In this document: positions 48,747 to 61,754 of the stretch, piece by piece | How the letters are laid out: each line of letters starts with the position of its first letter | How positions within the stretch are numbered: position 1 is the stretch's first letter | DNA from: Paragordius varius | Lineage: Eukaryota > Nematomorpha | Direction of reading: 5' to 3' | Length of the DNA: 64,000 bases | Assembly (NCBI GenBank): GCA_964247055.1 | Contig: OZ176053.1 | Location: forward strand, 8,866,001-8,930,000 | The notes under the pieces: model-generated | The model's database searches: none | What the model was told of the DNA's origin: nothing | What the model saw: the letters and a program-made list of their open reading frames with translations, nothing else | Position numbers and translations under genes: made by a program

Positions 48747-51700
48747 ATGTTTAAAAAGAACAAAATCGGCCCAGCCCAAAACAATTATTTATCGGCTGAC
48801 AAGGAAACCTCAGAACACGAACATTTAAATCGATTCGATGGTTCAAACGCATCCACTAATAAGCCCGATGCTAATATCAATATTTACACCAAAAATTCTG
48901 ATAATGCCGAATTTCAGGGCCGAAATCGAAGTCAATCCCTACATAACCCTTATGTATCACCATCTAATTTATTGTTGGAAGATCCGTTGGCATCAGTTGA
49001 AGCATTAAATGAAATACCTGACACACCTGAATATCCATCTTCTAAACTATTTGAACCCTCATCAAAAGCATCAAAACTTTTGGGAGAAACTTCTTTCAAG
49101 AATCAATATACCTCGTTAATAACACTAAATGAAGGAGATATAAATGCACATGACACGCAATGTGGTATTTGGAAATGTTATCCTTCATGGCTTCAACCCT
49201 TTGCTAACATCAAAGTGTTTTCGATTCATTATGCATTAGCCATTTTGGCCATACTTATGTTCCATACCAATTTTATCGGATCCGTGACGAGTATTGAAAA
49301 ACGATTTGGATTCCCAAGCCGTAAAAGTGGTTTCCTTATGTCAGTAAATGACATTGGTCATGTCCCGTTCGTCATTTTGGCATCATTTTATTTGGGTAAT
49401 TCGCGTAAACCCTTTTTCCTGGGGTTAGGTACTTTGCTTTTCGCACTTGGTGTCTTACTCATGACTATCCCATATTTCATTTATGGACCGTCTACAGATT
49501 TGATTCAAGTCAATAAGGATAGTTTTTTACAAAATATCAGTACAACCAATAGCAATATATCTTTTTCTCTAAATATAACAGCCATCCCTATTAATAATGT
49601 TGATAATTTTATGTGTAATGTGGATGATTCGGCCTACAAACCTTCAACAAAATGTAACGCTTCAGATTTTAATCGACTAAGCTACATACTAATGTGTATC
49701 GGAGAAATCATTTTGGGAATGGGAGGCAGCTGGATTGGACCCTTGGGAATGGCTTACATTGATGACAATGTTAAGAATAAAAAATCAGTACCACTCTATA
49801 TGGGTATTTACCATAATTTTTTTAAACTCTATTCCCTGATTATTTTGTTACTATAATATTATTTTGAATAACACCATTTATCGCTTATATATTACACATA
49901 TTAAAAACATTTTTTTATTATCAGCCGTCGTATCCTGCGTTAGATCGTTGGGTCCAGTTTTTGGATTTTTATTGAGTGCATTGTGTGCCGGTCTCCATGA
50001 AAGTTTAATAAGTAAAATTTTTGTATAGCATACATATTACATCCTTTAAAATAAGTTTTCTTAATGTTTCTTTATTTGTATTTTTGTGTTAGATCCTGGT
50101 TTAGATAAAAGAGATCCCAGATGGATAGGAGCCTGGTGGCTAGGATTTTGTGTTATTATAGTTATTCAAGTAAGCGTAGGATTACCTCTTATGTTATACC
50201 CGAAGCATATGCCAACAAAAATAAAAAATTTACAGAATAAAAAAGTTGAAAGAGCGGAAAAGGAGAATAAGGCTATCCCATACAACATCGGTCCAGATAC
50301 GAATGATAAACTGTTGCACAACAAAACTAAAAAAGCTGATTACCAAAATGAAACTGGAAAAAATAAATTGCACGAATCTAATTTAGAAACTGAAGTTACA
50401 TACTATAAACGCATGAATCATGGCTCTAATGATAAAAATAATAAGAAATATACTTTGGATATGAATAAAGGCATAGCTCAAATTCAAAGTATATTTCCAC
50501 CATATTTGAGATCTTAATTAACTAAATTATATGTATTAAACTTTTTTTGCTACTATTTATGATTAAGTTACCCTTTAAATATATATATTCCGTTATTATG
50601 AAAAAGCAAATTATAAGCAATATTTTCCATCTGCCCCCACCCATAGATATTTTGATCGCTATCAAGCGGTTGATGTGCAATCCGGTCTACATTATAACAA
50701 CGGTTGGCGAATGCATCAGTATATATTCCATAGTTGGCTACATGATTTTCCTCCCCAAGTTCCTGGAAGCGCAATTTGCGGTTTCGGCCTCATTGGCAAA
50801 CACACTTGCAGGTATTCTTCTATAATAAATACAAAAATTTTAATTCTAAATGTAAAATATTTTGCCAGATACAATTAAAATTAATATATTATGGTTGGAA
50901 AATCGTGTTTAAGAATTATCACAGTATCTCAGCTTTTTATCAACGGTTTATAGACGAGTAATGCAAATATTAAGACTGTGGAAGTATGAAATCCTTCATA
51001 TTTAGTGGAACCTTATATTACTTGCTTGAAAATATTAAAAATAAAGTTATAGCATTTATCTATAAAAATAGTTATTAACTAAATTCTCTATGGACCTATC
51101 TAATTCACCGAATACAAATAAAACAAATTTTTGTATAGGAAAATATTAAACTTAGCCTTCAAAAAGGGCATAATTTTGCATATTGCAATGCAAGTACATA
51201 CAAAAAGGGGTGTGGGATAAGGTTAGGATTTTTTTTATTATTTTCTTATACTTTTTTAAGGCCTCAATATCAATCCTTATATAATTAGTTAAATTAGGGG
51301 AACCATTGATTTATATGTGGGAGCATCGCTTATTTTAACGATAGCCGATTATCTTACCCTTAAATGATTGCGGAGAACGCTTCGATATTAGTTTATATAT
51401 CCATTGTTGTATCATTTTTGCTATTAGTAAGGTCCTTATCGGTAGTCTAGGGTTTGCGCTACAAACAATTTTAAAGAAAAATACTAATTTAAGATACATT
51501 TTTTAATTTCTGAAGGTTTTGAAATTTTGGTGGAAGAATGTGGTAAAAGTCGACCATTTCTGTTAGTATATAACAAAAAAAATAATTATTTAATTGATTT
51601 TATATTTCGTTCCATTAAAAATAAAACAATACATTGCATAAAATACACAACTCAAACCTATCGACATAGTATTGTGATGGCTATAGGTATAATTTAACAA

Positions 51701-54700
51701 ATTCCCTATTCATTTATTTTATCTCGGTCAGTCACAAATATGGTTATATCTAAAAAATATATATTTTAATTTTGTTGAAGTGATTATCCAAAACGCAACC
51801 AGGCATAGCTAATATATATAAATAAAAGGATTATCCTTCGAAAAAGCAATAAATCGACATCGATCTTTGCTACTATAATAATATTCTGGCCTAAAATAGA
51901 CATACATTTTTTGTGTATTAGTTTATTATTTTCAAATATTCTTAAGCGTATGAGAATAAGAAAGGAATCTTTTATTTAATTAGAATTAATTTAAAGTTTT
52001 AAATAAATGCTTACAAAAAGAGGAATAAAATTTATCCCTTCCGTGCATAAAAATTGAAAAAGTGACTTTTTACAATACGAGATGAAATTAGATTTATAGC
52101 TTCAGTTCCATAGACAAGCATCGGTATAAATTATCTTCAACATGTTTTCTATAATTTTGACACAACCTCTTGTCCTATCCTACGTTCTCCACCATAATTA
52201 TTTTCTTTCTTGCTTAAATATAACCGCTTATGTATTGTTTAATGCCGTAATAAGCCCCTTACTAGTGTTAATGCATGTACTCTCGTAAAGATTTCAATCA
52301 TATAGTTGAAATGGGCATCAAATCGGATCCATATTCTCTGTTAGTTTTGGAATACAGTAAATTTAAGCTTTAGGCTGCGCATAACAAAGGAGACTGCTCT
52401 TTGCTACTGAAAAACGAAGAGCATCTTTTATTATTTTAAACCCGAATAATCCTAGTTAATTCATTTCATAGTACTAGTGACAGGAGGAAATATATTGAGC
52501 CCAAAATATTTGGTTTAATTATTTTAAAAATATTACAAATTTTATTTTTTGAATTGATTATTTAATTAAAATTGCTTAACTTCAATTATTAACGTGTTTT
52601 TTCGGAAAAGCATATGTGCCCTCTATGTATAAAATCAAGGTTACGAATTAAGCCTTCTTTCATAACACTATTAGATGCTAGAGCTTTGTTGGCTAATGTA
52701 CTTTCATTTTTCCCTATTGTCAGCACGCATATTAATAATTAGATATTTAAGGGTAGAATTCAAAAAATAATAAAGATCTAAATACCAATTAAAGGTTAAA
52801 ATTATTAATTAAACTCCAGCCAAAAAGTAGTTTGTAAATCTGTTTGTATAATTTTAAATATAGGAGCTTTGGGCGTACTATCGTCAAGCACTGGTATCAT
52901 GATTGGCGGTTTTATGATGAAAAAAATGAATGTACGGTTACAAGGGGCATTACTAATATCTATTGTGGGCCTATTGATTACCTCATTTAAAGCAGTTGCT
53001 TTGATGAATTTAAAATGCGAAAAAATACCGATTGCAGGAAGCATGTCAATAGAAACAAAGTATAATACATCTTACATATCATTTATTAGATGTTAATCAG
53101 TTTATATATTAATTATTACATGCAAATTATGACTATTTAAAATTTGTAAAGAAGAAAATGATCTTGTGCTGCCTTTTCCAACATATACAATTTTTGAGCT
53201 TTAGGTGCGACGAGAGCCAAATGCGTTTCGTAACCCGAACCCTTTTCAACGCGTTTAGCACCGTATGTTACCTTGCCATCAAATTCGTTGACAGGGATTT
53301 TGATATCTGGATCTATTTGTTGTATAGTTACGCCCAAGTGTTCTTCAATATCAGCTAAGCATTGTATTTCATTGTACCATATGGTACAACCACCTTGTGT
53401 TATAAGATTGGTGTTTCGACAATTTTTTCCCCTACTGGGGCATTTATGGAACCAAACCTTTTCTGGAACAGCTGACACAAAAGATATTGCAAGACCCATT
53501 CGGTCAACCCGGCCTGAACGTCCAATACGGTGAAGGTAATTCGATTTTTCATCGGGAAGTGTGACATTAATGACATACGGTAACCCGGTTATATCTAAAC
53601 CACGAGCAGCAACATCAGTGCATATAAGAAATTTAAATTTATTTGTCTTAAAAGCTTCGAAATTTGATTTCCTTTGTGCTGGAGGTATATCACTATGTAA
53701 ACATATACAATTGTTGGCACCCAAACGATTATTTAAAAAGGTGCACAAGTTATCACAATCTAACTTGGTACGACAAAATATCATGGCTTTATCCATTTTA
53801 TGTTCATTAATAGCACGTAATACATACTCGCCTTTTAGAATTTTAACAGCTTCCGAAAAACTTTCCTGCGTATTGAAGTTAGGGCCGACCCGATCATGAG
53901 AGTGTATTCCGTCTGTTTGAATGGGTCGTTTAATATTATGCCATAATTTATCAAGCCTGGGATCAACTGTTACAACCACGTGATGTATGGTTTCAGGGAC
54001 GTTATCTTGTCCTTTTAAATCTATCCAAATGGGAAAGTGCATGATTGAATCGGCCAATTTTTTGACATCAAAGTTATGAAGGGTTGCTGAACAAACTATC
54101 ATTTGCAAACGGGTTCCAACAGGGAGCGCATGATTAATTTTGCTATGCAAACTGGTCAAAAACGGCGTTTGACCATTAATGATAAGTCCATCGATTTCAT
54201 CAATTATAAGAATTTGGCATCTTTCCAAACTGACTATGTTAGAATTGATGAATTCTTCTATACGCCCAGGGGTGGCCACAATGATTTCGAGGCCATTTTG
54301 AATCTTAGATATTTGTTGTTGCGAATCAATACCACCCACAACTAATACGTCATTAATGGGTTCCTTTATAAACTTTTTAAATACACAAATATTTTTGTAA
54401 GTTTGTTCTGCCAATTCTCTGGATGGTTCAATAACTATGGCCATCGGACCATTAATCCTTTTGTGGGATCTTTGTTGATTAACTTTTTGATAAGATATAT
54501 AATCGGCGTTAGCTTTAGACAGTGGTATACTATTAGACAGTACATTGGGATATTTAAAGGGTTGATCTCCAAAATTAATTATAATACCAGCATTTTTTAT
54601 GCATATTGCAGGATAAAATGGTCCTTGAACATGAGATATGGAAAAGGCTGGTCCTAAATATTTTCCATTCTTGGAGAATGATATAACATTTTGGTATAAA

Positions 54701-57700
54701 TCCAAATAACAGCAAACAGTGTCTCCAATAGTAAAAGATTCACCATAGTCATCGAATTGCCTATTGTTTGATTTTTTGCCAGTTCCACCAAAACCAAAGC
54801 CAAGTGCATCACAACCAAGCTCATAATTGGCATTTTTTAAGGACCACCCAACTCTTACCACGCCAGTTTCCGTTGTAATGTGGACTTCAAAATAAAAAAT
54901 ATCAGTGCTGTTACGCAAGATAGCTTTATTAGAGCGACAACCCAGCCAGCGCTGAGTGCGATTTTCACATATTAAACCAGTCTGATCTATAGATAATCCC
55001 GTACTTGAATCATAGGGATTGAGTTTCCAATTATCATCGTCATTTTGAGTTGGTGCTTTTCCTCTCATATTTTCCACGATGATTTGTAATAGAGGTAAAC
55101 AAAATGCTCCTGTTTTTCCACTCCCCGTTTCAGCTGCCATTAAAACGTCTCCACCTCCTAATATTAAAGGAATAGCTTCAGCTTGAATGTCAGTAGGCAG
55201 CAACCAACCGAATTCCTCCGTTGCCTGCCCTAACTCAGGTAAAAGCCCCAATTCTTCAAACGCTGCCATGTGTATTAAACAAAAAAAGAATCCAACCGAT
55301 GTTAGATATAAATATGCATGGATTATTTTTATTTTAATAGTATAAAGCAATTAGATATCATTACTATACTATTTCTTACTAAATTTAATAAGACAACAAT
55401 CCTTTTTAAGAATGTTAAAGTATTTTTTATAAAAAATATATAAAATGGTACAACCACAAGTAAACTTAATAAATGACATTATATTATATGTTGATAAAAA
55501 AGCATGATTATTTTTTTTATTTCTCAGAATTAAATCCTAAAAAACAGCTATTAATATTTTCGTTTAGAAATAATCAGGTTTTATCAAAATTTTATTTTTT
55601 GTGGGGGGAGATAGGGAGTTGTACCTCACGGCGATTTGGATAATAATTGATATTAGGCTAAATTCAAGATATTGTCATTTAGGCGCTCAGATATAAAAGC
55701 ATAGCAAATTTCTTTTAAATTAAATTAATATTTTCGTCTCTTGTATTATCCTAAAATCTTACATTCAGTTGTCTATACTCCATCGTGCTTTAACTTAATT
55801 AGAAATAATTTTATATATTAATCTCATCTAACATTATTATAAACAGAAAAGATGGTTTATAATTATTTTTATATTTAGCTATACACATGTCATCTTCTTA
55901 TGTTCGGGTTTATCGATAAATAAGTGATATCAAGTGTTTTTGAATAAATTTTTTTTTATATTTTGGTGCATCATTATTATATAAGTGCAAATTGCAGTGG
56001 TTTAATTTGTTTCATGGTTTTAATTTTACTTGTTATTAGACGGGCTTGGGGTTGCCAAAAACCCTCATTTATGTATGAATGTATATCCAAGTTTTAAATA
56101 TCAAATTACATGCAACAAATTTTCGGATATAGATTTTGAAATCAGCTGTTTGTCACAATTGTGTTTTAGAGCCCATGTTGTACTCTTTATAGAAACTGTA
56201 TAAAATATAAGTTAATTAATAAAAACGATGATTATAAAAAAATTAAAAACAGTAGTTTATATCTAATAGTTTACTTACAACAACTCTGGCTGACAAAACT
56301 ACCACAAAATATAATAAAATAAAACATGAAAAGGTAAAAAGGGATTAACATAAATCATGAACGCATTTTTATCATCATATAACAACAATTTTAAATATTT
56401 TATTATCTGAAATTTAACACACACACCTCCTGATTTCGAAAATAACTTAAATTATATTTTAACGCAATAAATACTTTCCAAACTAAAATGCAACAAATTT
56501 ATTTTGAATTAGGTGAATATTGTCGGCTTTTCTGATTTTTATTGTGTGTTTGACTTAAGATCATTTAAATAAGAAAAATCATTAAAAAATATTTTATTGG
56601 TTTTTTAAATGTTTTACTTATATTATTACTCACAAAACTACCCCACATCAAATTATCCTACATACAATATTTGTTGGATAGCAAATGGGACTTTTATGAA
56701 AAATGTAATCGCAATTGTCAATGCAGTGAACAATTTTTTGAACCGGTGTGTGGGAACTCGAATCAAAAAATATATTTCAACCCCTGTTTCGCTGGTTGCA
56801 AACAGTATGTGCTAGATTCTCGCATTAAGGTAAACTATAAGTATTGTTAATACAGTAAAAATTGAAATTATACAGAGAAAACATTTAAACTTAAAGACAA
56901 ATATTTTTTACAAAAGACAACCATACTTTTTTAAACCTTAATTTCTTTTATATATATTATAACAATTTTAAAAAATAACTGATTGGATCACCAATTACAT
57001 CTCAATTTTATACTTTACAGTTTGTAAAAATGAGTATATAAAAAAATTAAGTTTAAAAAGTTCGATTGTCTTTTGAAAAATATATTAGTCTTTATGTTTT
57101 TTGGTTTAGGCATACACAAATTGTTCATGCATCCTGGAAGACATGGTTGGCATTGAAAATGTGTCGATGTTAGATTCATTATATGATTCCTCATCGGCCC
57201 TTCCTGGTGTTTGCCACAAAAGATGCGATCAATTTTTGCCATATCTTATTGTGCTTGCTGTTGGCAGTTTTTTAGCAGCACCATCAATCGTTGCCGTAAT
57301 GATGGTAAAACTAAGGTAATTTAAAAGTAAAAAATATTAATTAGTAAAAAGCTCATATGGGGCAATTGTCTTTAAGAATGAATATCACTTTTAATTACCT
57401 AACGTACAAGTTGATGTTTATTACTGTTTTAATAAAAGATTTAAGTTCGATTTTTCATTTTAATATATTGATTGTAAAGGAAGAAGACGCTTGGGCTTAA
57501 ATTATGATTTTATAAGATTTTTGCGATCTATCAATTATTTTGTATTTGAAATAGATGTGTGACAAAAGAAGAAAAACCACTTGCCTTGGGCTTTTCCTCT
57601 TTCCTTATGAGCATTCTAGGTAATGTATTGCCTATTTTTTAATGCCTATGTAGCTATGTGGGTTCTCTCAAATATTTTCCTTATTGAGTGGAGGTTCTGC

Positions 57701-59847
57701 TCCGGTTATTATTTAAAAATAGTAAAAAATAATTTTGTTTTTTTTGCATGTTTTTTTTGGCCAAATGGATATGATTTTGGTTTTATTTTTTTAACAAATA
57801 ACCTCGCCATTTTTAAATAATTTAATAAAGAGCCACATATAACGATTGTATGTTTGTTAAAAATTGAATACTTATTTAATTAAAATAGAAATAAATCTTC
57901 GATGTGAAAATGATATTATGACAATAATTTAATTAATGACCGTTTAATATCCCGGATACTCTATGATATCTAACTTTATGACAAAAAGTTAGCAGTAGAG
58001 TTAAATTGGCCGAAGAAGAATTAAGTTTGTAAAAAAATTTTTGAAAAAATTTATTTCTTATAAGAAAAACATTTTTTTTTTAAATTTTATGTAAGTAGTT
58101 TTTTGACAAAATTTTTAACGGTCAAAATGGCTAAACCCAGGGGAATTAATAATCAGACTATGTTAGGCGCATTTATTAACAAAAAAATTCTCCTATGGAT
58201 TTAAATGGACCTCCCCATTTTCTAAAAAATCATCTTAAAACCATTATACAAGTCTACAAACATATAGAATGCCATGTATGGCTGATTTTGCATTAAAAAA
58301 TCATTGGTAAGCTTTTATACTGAAATATTTTACATATAAATAATCATAGGCTGAAATATAAAGCAATTTAGTTTTAACGTTGATTGTGATTTGGGTTAAT
58401 AAATATTTTTTTGAGATAAAGTGAGGATAAAAACTGGTTAAAAGAAATGACATCGAACATAATCCACAATCAGATAGTCTTTGAACGCCCCTAGTTTTCA
58501 ATTTTCCCAGTTTATTTTGTAGCCATTATAAAATTGTCAAACAAAATTTTTATCGTTGAAAAATTATATTAATAAATTGTGGTAAAGTCAAAAATTATTA
58601 ATCATAATTTATTCAATCTTATTTGACCTTCTGTTCACCTTTAATTAAATGTAATGTTGTAGTATAATATCGATTTTGGAACTTGTTTTTTTCTTTAAAA
58701 CTTGAATCTGGGTTAGAGGGCCCAATTAAAAAGCGTTTGGCAATGATTACCTTAAAATAATACGAGGTGAATTTTAAAAGATATATGTAAATCGTTTCAA
58801 AAACACAAAATTCATATTTTTGTCGAAGGGTTAATCAAACAGACAACTCATAAAATAAGGCATTTTAAAGGGAAGTTTACGGGGGAAAATAATTAACTAT
58901 AATTGGCATATTTGAAAAATTAAAATAGCCATTGTTTCAGAGAAGACACGATTTATAATAGATACATAAAAGTACACTACTGGGATTTATCATTAGGGTA
59001 AAAGAGTGACTTTTCATATTAATTATTTAAATACCATATTTTATAAACGCACTTCAACTCTGAAAAATCCCATTGTAAATTATCCACCTATAATATTAAA
59101 AGTTTACAAGCAATTTGTAAAACGTAAGGCTCATTTATAAATGAATATTTCTTATGAATTCACTCGGAACGGTAGTGACAAATCGTTATTTAAAAGAATT
59201 CGTTACTTCCCAAAGTCAAAAAAGGACTAAACAATATTTTAAATAATGTTTTTACAGGTATGCTTCACCAAAACTAAAGCATGTTGAAAATATTAAATAT
59301 TATTCATAAAAAATGAGATGAAGAGAGGATTCGCTAAGTAGCGATTGCAAATATTAAAATATCGCTATTAACTTTAAATTATTTATATTTGTTGCATTTT
59401 GATTTATATTTAGTGCATAAACTGATATGTTAATTTAATATGGTCTACTTGGTGACAATTAGTAATTGATAATAATGTATTTCAATACATAATAATATTG
59501 GAACTTTTTTATTTTCCAAGATCACTAGATATCTTTATTATTTTAATCATTTTCGTTTTAATTGGATTTATATTATATATATTTTAGCCTTTTTACCGGG
59601 ACCACTTATTACAGGATCTTTGATTGATCAAACATGTCTAGTATGGAAAAAGACATCATGTGATAAACTTGGTTCCTGTTTATTTTATGATATCGATAAA
59701 TTACGGAATGTTATCCATGGAATTCTAGCAATGTCCAAAATAATTGCAACAATGTTTTATTTGGTTGCTTGGAAATATTCGAGACATCCGCAATACCATG
59801 CAATTGAAAATGCTCATTATAGGCGATCTACTGCACCTGAAATTTAA
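48747..59847 (+). CDS. Organic anion transporter, SLCO/OATP family
   Basis: Twelve-helix plasma-membrane transporter for large organic anions. Exons: 48747-49803, 49925-50011, 50093-50488, 50647-50811, 52864-53059, 56682-56829, 57110-57315, 57555-57619, 59588-59847; all phases agree, 2580 nt, 859 aa, longer than the usual 650-750. The extra length is an acidic, Ser-rich cytoplasmic N terminus of about 140 residues and a hydrophilic loop of about 90 residues (exon 3). Landmarks: HYALAILAILMFHTNFIGS (helix 1), GLGTLLFALGVLLMT, N-glycosylation sites in the second outer loop (NIS, NIS, NIT), the family signature DPRWIGAWWLGF, PKFLEAQFAVSAS, the Kazal-type outer loop (NRNCQC, EPVCGN, YFNPCFAGC, TNCSC, HKRCDQ) and the last helix after DQTCLVW. 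Subfamily not assigned. Intron 5 (3.6 kb) contains DDX1 on the other strand. Confidence 0.93.
53137..55269 (-). CDS. DDX1: DDX1 ATP-dependent RNA helicase, intronless
   Basis: DEAD-box helicase with an inserted SPRY domain; in animals it is part of the RTCB tRNA-ligase complex and of RNA transport granules. One frame of 710 aa (human 740). The ATG at 55269 (MAAFEELGLLPEL) matches human MAAFSEMGVMPEI; an earlier in-frame ATG adds 27 unrelated residues and is rejected. Motif I AETGSGKT is at residues 46-53. SPRY spans about 90-245 (GFGFGGTGKKS, CCYLDLYQNVISFSKNGK). Then come PSRELAEQ (Ia), ATPGR (Ib), DEID (motif II), SATLH (III), IFCRTKLDCDNL (IV), TDVAARGLDI (V) and HRIGRSGR (VI), and a conserved tail (GGCTIWYNEIQ, VNEFDGKVTYG). 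No disruption. Human DDX1 has many introns; this copy has none and sits antisense inside an SLCO intron, suggesting retroposition. Whether another copy exists is unknown. Confidence 0.96.
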   Translation of the reverse strand: MAAFEELGLLPELGQATEEFGWLLPTDIQAEAIPLILGGGDVLMAAETGSGKTGAFCLPLLQIIVENMRGKAPTQNDDDNWKLNPYDSSTGLSIDQTGLICENRTQRWLGCRSNKAILRNSTDIFYFEVHITTETGVVRVGWSLKNANYELGCDALGFGFGGTGKKSNNRQFDDYGESFTIGDTVCCYLDLYQNVISFSKNGKYLGPAFSISHVQGPFYPAICIKNAGIIINFGDQPFKYPNVLSNSIPLSKANADYISYQKVNQQRSHKRINGPMAIVIEPSRELAEQTYKNICVFKKFIKEPINDVLVVGGIDSQQQISKIQNGLEIIVATPGRIEEFINSNIVSLERCQILIIDEIDGLIINGQTPFLTSLHSKINHALPVGTRLQMIVCSATLHNFDVKKLADSIMHFPIWIDLKGQDNVPETIHHVVVTVDPRLDKLWHNIKRPIQTDGIHSHDRVGPNFNTQESFSEAVKILKGEYVLRAINEHKMDKAMIFCRTKLDCDNLCTFLNNRLGANNCICLHSDIPPAQRKSNFEAFKTNKFKFLICTDVAARGLDITGLPYVINVTLPDEKSNYLHRIGRSGRVDRMGLAISFVSAVPEKVWFHKCPSRGKNCRNTNLITQGGCTIWYNEIQCLADIEEHLGVTIQQIDPDIKIPVNEFDGKVTYGAKRVEKGSGYETHLALVAPKAQKLYMLEKAAQDHFLLYKF

Positions 59848-60754
59848 CCAATTTTAAAATTATTTGTTAAATGAATATTTCAAATTACCAATTGAGTATT
59901 ATTATTAAATTTATGATTTATTAAGCGATGTTAGATAAAACTAAAAAAATTCGTCTGTCCTAATTAGTTATTGGAACCAAATTATATTTTAATAAATTAA
60001 TATTGTAGTATTAGGTATGTACGCACAATTAAATTTATTACATACAGTTAAACAAAAAAGTTATAATATTGATTCAGAACTACTATTTTTTATGTCATAT
60101 TAAAAAGCTAATTTTGTTATGCGACATATACCTTTATATATATTGACATATATAAAATTTTATAACGATTTATGCGCATATAGAAGAACTTAAATGATGC
60201 ATGTAATGCACAAAATAGATCTAAAAGTCTTTTTCACAACTAAGGTGAAAAATAAGTTAACTCCCAAAAGTAGCCCTCACAAAACGAGGTACCGCTGTAC
60301 ATATTGGTAATATGTTGAAACTTTAATAAACAAAGTGACGGAATGAGGGGTCCGCCTAATGGGAAGAGACAAGAGTAAAGTGATCCATTTTGACAATTGT
60401 TTTTTGAAGGGTTTTGTTTTTTTCCGATAGATCGTTTTATGTATATATTTGCATATAATATAGGCATATCACTAGATGTTTATTTTAAATAAGCAATTAG
60501 TCATACCTAGTAAAGAGGTGACATTAAGTTTATCGTATTTTAAAATCTAACATTATAATTTTAGATTGTGTTATTACAGTTGTCTGGAGCTAAAATAAAT
60601 ATATTTCTATTCCGATTGAAACAATCAGCTCAATTTAATAAATTAAATGAATTTATAGATAATTAAAATTATTTTATATATTTATACCATATTTATCTAA
60701 TAAAATTCAATTATGCATTTTTTTAAAAATATTTTTTTAGATGCCAAAATTTAG

Positions 60755-60757
<3 letters not shown>
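59848..60757. other. Intergenic DNA after the SLCO gene
   Basis: AT-rich, no gene. Open frames here are short and without similarity. Confidence 0.5.

Positions 60758-60802
<45 letters not shown>
60758..60802. repeat. (TA)n microsatellite
   Basis: About 45 bp of TA dinucleotides, directly before a family B repeat copy. Confidence 0.95.
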
Positions 60803-60807
<5 letters not shown>

Positions 60808-60837
60808 ATCGCGCAATCCAGCATTATCTATTAAAAA

Positions 60838-61183
60838 ACTAGCCCATTCTAGAAGAACAAAAAAATTTGGGACTTTCGGAGTCCCCATCTAAAAATTAAA
60901 ATATATTGAAAAAATATTGTTTTGCTTTTGATAGGTTGTTAATGATATATTTAAGTGATATTTTTTGGAATAAAGCATCTAGCTTTATCCAAAAAAATTT
61001 TATTTAAAAAAATGTGCGCAAATTTTGCCATTTTCTGATATGGAACACTTACTACAAAAGTGTAAATAACTTTCTTATATCACTCTGGCCAAAACCCAAA
61101 CCATAAAATACTGTTACATTTTCCTATCAGGATATATATATTTCATCAGGCTATTTTTTATACCCCCCCCCCCCCCCCCCCCC
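60838..61183. repeat. Dispersed repeat, family B, with terminal C21 run
   Basis: Aligns with 26838-27081 (CTAGCCCATTCTAGAAGAAC, AATGTGCGCAAATTTTGCC, ATATGGAACACTTAC, ACATTTTCCTATCAGG). Ends in a homopolymer of 21 C at 61163-61183. Confidence 0.55.
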
Positions 61184-61484
61184 GATTTTGAATGCAGTGT
61201 AAATATAAAAGCATTAAAAATGTTTATTAATTTTTAAACAATGGCTTATAAAAAAGTTACGAACACAATATTACCAATTATTTCAGTAACCCTGTATTTC
61301 CTAGGGTTTAAACCCGGCCATTTAGATTCATATTTAAAATATATATTTATTAGTATCGGGCCAAATTTAAAAATATGTTTTTTTAGTCTTTTAGGCGCTT
61401 GGTACGAATTTTAAAAAAATGCCTTGTAAAAAATGTTCATCCTAAACTTTTTGTGCCATTTTTATCTTTTAGATTTTTTAACAC

Positions 61485-61740
61485 TTGGATACAATACATT
61501 AAACCCTTCGGTTCATTTTAAGGTAGTTGGATGCCCCAGGCCTATCTCAAACAAAATACTTTAAAAATATGGAATGAATTGATGGCAAATTGCAGTTATA
61601 TAACGTCATAAACCTAATTATAAAAATATCATTAAAAAATATTTATATTTTGAGGTAAACTAAAAGTCAACATGACGTGCGTGCATTAGCTAAATTTAAA
61701 AATAATACAAAATTTTTCGGTTTCTAACAATGTTAGATTG
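61485..61740. repeat. Left part of MITE-like repeat, family A
   Basis: AACACTTGGATACAATACAT, GGTAGTTGGATGCCCCAGG and CATGACGTGCGTGCATTAGC match 9899-10477 and 22103-22672. The similarity stops where the foldback element begins near 61741. Confidence 0.55.
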
Positions 61741-61754
61741 CTCTAGGATAATTA

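Noticed and set aside
52070-52420. Possible LINE-like remnant in SLCO intron 5
   Set aside because: Only very weak, multiply broken similarity on the minus strand; not enough to call.
53158-54657. Plus-strand open frames of 60-110 codons
   Set aside because: Antisense shadows of DDX1.
55270-55350. Earlier ATG of DDX1 adding 27 residues
   Set aside because: The extension is AT-rich and unlike DDX1; the ATG at 55269 matches the family N terminus.
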